From NCBI GenBank assembly GCA_020026435.1, contig JAHHQK010000021.1, forward strand, positions 1-34,859: a stretch of 34,859 nt of DNA, given 5' to 3'. Position numbers and translations under genes: made by a program. Shown here piece by piece: positions 30,670 to 34,859 of the stretch (the first letter of the stretch is position 1; the number at the start of each line of letters is the position of its first letter). The stretch comes from Alistipes sp. GTDB lineage: Bacteria > Bacteroidota > Bacteroidia > Bacteroidales > Rikenellaceae. The notes under the pieces were generated by a model. That model did not search any database. It worked only from the letters and a program-made list of their open reading frames with translations, and had not been told where the DNA came from.

Positions 30670-31710
30670 TTAGGGTTGAGGCTTGGGGGCGGGTTGGTAG
30701 AACTCGTTGACGTAGACCCAGTCGCCGACTTTCTCCCGGCTGGAGTGCATCCACGGACGGAACAGTACGGACCAGGTGGGCGGAGTGCCGTGGAGGTCGG
30801 GAGTCTGTTGTGTGTAGGCGTAGAGGCGGTTGGTACGGTCGACCGTCACAACCATCAGCGGGGTGCCCGTGACGGTCATGGCGTAGAGACCCGAATCCTC
30901 GGCGTAGGCCTGGAAGTTGGGCAGGTCGCGGTGGAGCTGGTCGTCCTGTTTGTGGGTCAGGCGGCCGGCCACGGCATCGTCGTAGGAGGCGATGCGCCAT
31001 TCGGTCGTATCGGCCAGGTAGGCGTAGGCCTTGACGCGGCCCGCTGCGGGATCGCTCTCCGCACCGCCCTCTTCGAGCTGGATCTTCGGCGAGATATAGG
31101 TCACCAATTTGACGGGTGGCTCGAAGAAGTCATTGTAGAAACTCCACTTGCCGTCACTGTAGGCGCGGCCCTCATGCCAGGGTTTGAACACCACGGCCAC
31201 AAACAGGTTGGGAAGATTCAAGACTGCCTCCTGCATCGTATATCCGTAGAGCTTATGGGCCGTGTCGGCAACCACGATCATGTGGGACGAGCCGCCGAGA
31301 GGCATGGTGAGCCAGCCCCGGTAGTCGGGGTTCGGGGTGATGGGATCACCTCCCTCCGAGGGGCTGTCGCCCTGGGCATTACCCCTCAAAAAGCGGGCCG
31401 CGGGTGCCGGGTCCGGTGCGGGTTGGTCGGGCGTATAGGGCGTGGCGTAGGAATCGGGTGTCTGGCGTTTCTCGCCCGTCTGCTTGGAGGTGATGATGCC
31501 CGCAAGGGCATCATCGTAGGAAGCGATGCCCCATTGGAGCGTATCGACGGCATAGGCATAGGCCACGACCCCCTCCTGCGGTTGGGTGGGGGTGGAGACC
31601 ATTTCCTGGACCAGAGGCTTGAGGATATAGTTCGTCTCGTAGGAGATTTTCCGGGAGCACGAGCCGAGTAGAACGGCCGAAAGAATCAGATATATTGTCT
31701 TGATCTTCAC
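30670..31710 (-). CDS. Lipoprotein with two copies of an uncharacterised domain
   Basis: A 346-residue lipoprotein with lipobox LLGSC (Cys 18). Two copies of one domain can be aligned by eye: copy A about residues 48-187 and copy B about 226-339. Shared landmarks are YAYAVDTLQWGIASYDDALAG against YAYLADTTEWRIASYDDAVAG, then MPLGGSSHMIVVADTAHKLYGYT against VTGTPLMVVTVDRTNRLYAYT, and VVFKPWHEGRAYSDGKWSFYNDFFE against VLFRPWMHSSREKVGDWVYVNEFYQ. Copy A has a longer Pro- and Gly-rich loop (about 83-133). I do not recognise the domain. It lies between folK (9 bp) and the Ig-like lipoprotein (24 bp) in the minus-strand array. Confidence 0.85.
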   Translation of the reverse strand: MKIKTIYLILSAVLLGSCSRKISYETNYILKPLVQEMVSTPTQPQEGVVAYAYAVDTLQWGIASYDDALAGIITSKQTGEKRQTPDSYATPYTPDQPAPDPAPAARFLRGNAQGDSPSEGGDPITPNPDYRGWLTMPLGGSSHMIVVADTAHKLYGYTMQEAVLNLPNLFVAVVFKPWHEGRAYSDGKWSFYNDFFEPPVKLVTYISPKIQLEEGGAESDPAAGRVKAYAYLADTTEWRIASYDDAVAGRLTHKQDDQLHRDLPNFQAYAEDSGLYAMTVTGTPLMVVTVDRTNRLYAYTQQTPDLHGTPPTWSVLFRPWMHSSREKVGDWVYVNEFYQPAPKPQP

Positions 31711-31719
31711 TTGTAGGGT

Positions 31720-32220
31720 TTATTGGTTTGATTTGTCCCGAAGGGCTTGAAGCATCTCGTCGATGCTGAGCCCCGTCGAGGGGTGGTGTTTGGTATGGGT
31801 GATCTCGCGCAGAGGTGTCAGCACGAATTCCCGCTCGGCAATATGGGGATGGGGAATCGTCAGACGGTCGCTCTGGAGGATCAGATCGTCGTAGAACAGG
31901 ATGTCGATATCGATGGCACGTGAGGCGTAGCGGGCACCCGTGAGCTCTTTCTCGCGGGACTCCTGTGCGCGGTCGCGACCCAGTTCCTGCTCGATGGCCT
32001 GGATGGTGTTGAGGATCTCCTCGGGGCTCAGATCCGTCGAAACCTCAACGGCCTGGTTGAAGAAATGATCTGCGGAACTGAAGCCCCAGGCCTCGCTCTC
32101 ATAGCGGTGGGAACAGTGTAAAATTGCACCGACGCGGTCGTTGATCAACTGCTGGGCAGATTGGAGGGTACGCTTGACATTGCCTAAGTTCCCTCCCATA
32201 AGAAGAAATACACGTGCCAT
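31720..32220 (-). CDS. folK: 2-amino-4-hydroxy-6-hydroxymethyldihydropteridine diphosphokinase
   Basis: Transfers pyrophosphate from ATP to the pterin precursor in folate synthesis. The 166 residues show the N-terminal VFLLMGGNLGN motif, the pterin-binding YESEAWGF and FFNQAVEV segments, the two magnesium aspartates D104 and D106 in RAIDIDILFYDD, and IPHPHIAEREFVL (122-134). The first motif has Gly where most enzymes have Ser-Asn (GSNLGD), a mild variation. It follows holB by 4 bp. Confidence 0.94.
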   Translation of the reverse strand: MARVFLLMGGNLGNVKRTLQSAQQLINDRVGAILHCSHRYESEAWGFSSADHFFNQAVEVSTDLSPEEILNTIQAIEQELGRDRAQESREKELTGARYASRAIDIDILFYDDLILQSDRLTIPHPHIAEREFVLTPLREITHTKHHPSTGLSIDEMLQALRDKSNQ

Positions 32221-32224
32221 AATC

Positions 32225-33370
32225 TTATAAGTGTTTTATCATCTTGCTCACTGACAGGGCAAAATGGGTGAATACTATCGTCGGATTGCCGTTTTGGGAT
32301 ATTTGGTTTTGGGCGCGCTCGATCTCGTCGATCAGCGGCTCGATGTTGCGGGTATCCACAAACGGGGAAAATTTACTGCAGAAAGCCAGCTCGTCGCCCC
32401 AAAGGTAGCTAACCTCCTGCAGCCCGGCGTGGAGCATGAAGCTCTCGCGGAGCAGGCGGGCCGAATCCCGGAGCAGGGAGCGTTGTTGTTCGCGCGTCAG
32501 TTGGGCGGCCTCCTCGGCCCAGCCGATCAGTTCGAGGTGGCGGTCGTTATAGCTCAGGCGCATCAGGGTGCAGAACAACTCGAAATTCTCGCGGCGCGAA
32601 GAGTCATCCTCGCCCCGGAGCAGGTGGTCGAGTTGGAGCAGGTCTCCGCCCGCAAGGCGGGCCAGGTTATGGGCCTTGAGCGGATTGTCAACGCCGCGGC
32701 GTTGGGCCTCGGCGGTGAGTGTCGCGATGGAAAGGCGCGGGACGTTGACCTCCTGTGTACGCGAAAGGATGGTCGGAAGAAGCAGCTCGGGGTGTTCGGA
32801 GACCATGAGGAACAGCGTGTGTTCCCACGGCTCTTCGAGGATCTTGAGGATCTTGTTGGCTGCCTCCTCGTTCATGGCTTCGGGTAGCCAGATGAGCATC
32901 ACCTTATAGTCGGCCTCGAAGCTCTTAAACGACAGTTTGCGGATGATGTCGTCGGCCTCGCGGGCCGAGATGGCTCCCTTGAGTGTCTTGCCCAGGTCCA
33001 GGCGTTCGTACCAGTCGTGGGGCGTGAAGTAGCCCTTGCGCTCGGTGTAGAGTTTGCGGAACAGCGGCAGAAACTCGTCGCTGAGCATCGCCTCGCCCGA
33101 TTTCTTGCCCTGTTTGTTGACCGGAAAGACCATGTGGAGATCCGGGTGGGCCAGGTCGGAAATCTGGCGGCAGTTGGGGCATTCGCCGCACGAGTCACCA
33201 TCGTGGCGGTGGGTACAGCACAGGTACTGGACGTAGGCCAGGGCCAGGGGCAGAAGACCGGCCCCGCTCTGTCCGCTGAAAAGTTGGGCATGGCTCACCC
33301 GTCCGGTGTCGACCGAACGGCGCAAGTGGGCTTTCAACTCTTCCTGTCCTATGATGTCTGCAAAGCGCAT
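32225..33370 (-). CDS. holB: DNA polymerase III clamp-loader subunit delta prime
   Basis: Part of the clamp loader that opens the sliding clamp at primed sites. AAA+ fold of 381 residues with FADIIGQEELKAHL, the zinc module CCTHRHDGDSCGECPNC (about residues 51-67), and the ILEEPWEHTLFLM and PTILSRTQEVNVPRL (SRC-like) segments. The Walker A position reads SGQSGAGLLPLA, without the Lys-Thr needed for ATP binding, as is usual for delta prime, which does not hydrolyse ATP. The C-terminal part (about 230-381) is helical. It sits between the flippase (14 bp) and folK. Confidence 0.93.
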   Translation of the reverse strand: MRFADIIGQEELKAHLRRSVDTGRVSHAQLFSGQSGAGLLPLALAYVQYLCCTHRHDGDSCGECPNCRQISDLAHPDLHMVFPVNKQGKKSGEAMLSDEFLPLFRKLYTERKGYFTPHDWYERLDLGKTLKGAISAREADDIIRKLSFKSFEADYKVMLIWLPEAMNEEAANKILKILEEPWEHTLFLMVSEHPELLLPTILSRTQEVNVPRLSIATLTAEAQRRGVDNPLKAHNLARLAGGDLLQLDHLLRGEDDSSRRENFELFCTLMRLSYNDRHLELIGWAEEAAQLTREQQRSLLRDSARLLRESFMLHAGLQEVSYLWGDELAFCSKFSPFVDTRNIEPLIDEIERAQNQISQNGNPTIVFTHFALSVSKMIKHL

Positions 33371-33384
33371 GATGGTTTATGTTT

Positions 33385-34859
33385 TTAGTTTCGTTTAAGC
33401 ACCGCGAGGATCATGGCCCGAACGTCGATCCGCTCGCGGCGGATCAGGTAGAGGACATAACCGCTGAAGGCGGCGGCATTGATCAGGTATGCGAAATAGG
33501 ACGTCGGAAGCTGTTCTCCGGCCGTTTCGCAGAGGTAGAACACAGCGAGGGCCGAGAGGGTGTATTCGCCGATGCGGCCCCACTCGTAGGGCGTGGGGAA
33601 ATAGCGGCGGTTGAGCCACCAGCTGACTCCGACCATGCACGTCTCGCTCGCAAGGCGCGTCCAGGCCGCGCCATAGTAGCCGAACATGGGAATGAGGATC
33701 CTGCCAGCCACGAACATGGCCACAAGGCCCGCTCCCGTGACCACGATGGCCAGGGAGGTGCGCTCCTCGCGTTTATACCAGAACGAGAGGTTGAGCCAGA
33801 CGCCGGCCAGGATATTTGCTCCGAGGATGACGGGCAGGATGAAGATGCCCTCGCGGAAGTCGCGGCCCACGATCAGGGAGAAGAAGTTGCGGAACAGTGC
33901 GATCGCCAGGAAGATGAGCATGGAGGCCATCATGTAGTATTTCAGGGCGGCGGCGTTCATCTGGACGAAGTCCGACTTCTTGAAATTCGACAGGAAGAAC
34001 GGCTCGGCCGCGAGGCGGTACATCTGGTAGAAGAGCATCATGACCACTGCGATCTTGGTGATGGCTCCGTAGATGCCCAATTGGGCCATGGGATCGGCCG
34101 AGGAGGGCAGCAGGTATTTGATCAGCTGGCGGTCCAGGAATTCGTTGGCCGTGCCGGCGAGTCCTCCGAGCAGTAGCGGAAGGGAGTAGATCAGGATGCG
34201 CGACAGCAGGCGGCGGTCGATGCCGGGAATGACGCGGTCGGTGGTTGAAAGGATCAGCAGAAAGGTGCCCGCGCTGGCGATGAGGTTGGCGACGAAGACC
34301 CACCCTACCCCGAAGTCCGTGGAATAGAGCCCGATCACTCCGAACAGGAGGGCCAGGCCTACGTTGAGGCTCACGTTGAGGGCCTTGAACAGCACGAAGG
34401 TCAGGGCGCGGCCCTGTTCGCGGAGGCGCGAGAAGGGAATGCAGGCGGCAACGTCGAAGAGGATGATCAGTCCCACGAGGGCCACGTATTGGGGGTGGGC
34501 CGTATAGGCCTGACCCATCCAGCGGGAGAAATCCTCGCGGAAGAGGATGGTGAGGACCGCAAAGATTGTGGCCGCGAGGCACGTGATGCCCCAGGTGGTG
34601 GCGAAAAGATGGCGTTTAGCCCCCGCAACATCGCCTCCCGCCTCCTCGGCCTTGGCCGAAAAGCGGAAGTAGCTCGACTCCATACCCATGGTCAGAAGGG
34701 TTAGGGCGAGCGGGATCAAGGCGTACACATCGGTCACGATGCCATACGTACCCTGCTCAAAGATGCGGGTATAGTAGGGCGTGAGCAGGTAGCTCAGGAA
34801 GCGCACCACGATGGTACTGATGCCGTAGATGGCGGTTTGTTTGGCTAATTTTTCGAGCA
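33385..34859 (-). CDS. Polysaccharide flippase (oligosaccharide transporter family), start cut by one base
   Basis: Inner-membrane protein of the Wzx/MviN-like polysaccharide biosynthesis superfamily, which moves lipid-linked sugars or precursors across the membrane. The predicted protein begins LEKLAKQTAIYGISTIVVRFLSYLL, the family pattern; its ATG would occupy 34860-34858, so only the A lies outside the window. Length is then about 491 residues with 12-14 hydrophobic helices. The conserved LTPYYTRIFEQGTYGIVTDVY segment follows helix 1. The frame's first listed GTG (34809) is codon 18, not the start. Its substrate is unknown and there are no glycosyltransferases nearby; it heads the minus-strand array that includes holB and folK. 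Confidence 0.88.
   Translation of the reverse strand, partial: LEKLAKQTAIYGISTIVVRFLSYLLTPYYTRIFEQGTYGIVTDVYALIPLALTLLTMGMESSYFRFSAKAEEAGGDVAGAKRHLFATTWGITCLAATIFAVLTILFREDFSRWMGQAYTAHPQYVALVGLIILFDVAACIPFSRLREQGRALTFVLFKALNVSLNVGLALLFGVIGLYSTDFGVGWVFVANLIASAGTFLLILSTTDRVIPGIDRRLLSRILIYSLPLLLGGLAGTANEFLDRQLIKYLLPSSADPMAQLGIYGAITKIAVVMMLFYQMYRLAAEPFFLSNFKKSDFVQMNAAALKYYMMASMLIFLAIALFRNFFSLIVGRDFREGIFILPVILGANILAGVWLNLSFWYKREERTSLAIVVTGAGLVAMFVAGRILIPMFGYYGAAWTRLASETCMVGVSWWLNRRYFPTPYEWGRIGEYTLSALAVFYLCETAGEQLPTSYFAYLINAAAFSGYVLYLIRRERIDVRAMILAVLKRN

Noticed and set aside
32225..33370. HolB without a Walker A lysine as a damaged ATPase
   Set aside because: Delta prime subunits of the clamp loader normally lack a working P-loop, so this is expected.
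1..34859. CRISPR arrays, insertion sequences, toxin-antitoxin or phage-defence modules
   Set aside because: I saw no regularly spaced repeats, transposase or integrase other than a housekeeping XerD, and no recognisable defence genes.

Overview
The window looks like core chromosome of a GC-rich Bacteroidales bacterium; Alistipes or a close relative is my inference. The reasons are families largely confined to Bacteroidota (DUF4271, DUF4296, DUF3467, a PorT-like barrel, an Ig-like 'TPTGGPRDT' lipoprotein), repeated matches to the Bacteroidota promoter element TAnnTTTG upstream of genes, few recognisable Shine-Dalgarno sequences, and GC-rich coding DNA. I see no CRISPR array, insertion sequence, prophage or complete mobile element.

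Left part (1-2.9 kb): the 3' end of tRNA-Cys with a terminator, a broken ADP-ribosylglycohydrolase gene, a non-coding stretch holding a near-perfect parS-like palindrome, a DUF4250 gene, and two minus-strand conserved genes (one unrecognised, one DUF3467). Plus-strand block (3.0-11.7 kb): LysE-type exporter, cmk, ispH, a small membrane protein, S41 periplasmic protease, membrane histidine kinase, DUF4271 membrane protein with a long low-complexity N-terminus, hemD, rnpA and yidD, closed by a strong terminator shared with the convergent genes.

Middle (11.7-24 kb): a minus-strand pair made of a ScdA/hemerythrin-like protein fused to a LuxR helix-turn-helix and a zinc-type cation efflux protein; an LTA-synthase-like sulfatase; hflX-upp; a TonB-type energy transducer diverging from rlmN; a porin and a YeiH-type transporter that look like one transport unit; and prmA-recO, diverging from xerD.

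Right part (25.0-34.9 kb): ten minus-strand genes with gaps of at most 24 bp or short overlaps. From the 5' end they are a polysaccharide flippase, holB, folK, a lipoprotein with an internally duplicated domain, an Ig-like lipoprotein, a PorT-like barrel, rbfA, a LolC/E-type permease, a DUF4296 lipoprotein and a small protein that resembles the two ends of an amidohydrolase without its catalytic barrel.

Most of the window is housekeeping. I do not see a clear new defence or mobile system. The best leads are the parS-like site, the hemerythrin-LuxR regulator paired with a metal exporter, the porin/YeiH pair, the duplicated lipoprotein and the amidohydrolase-like miniprotein.
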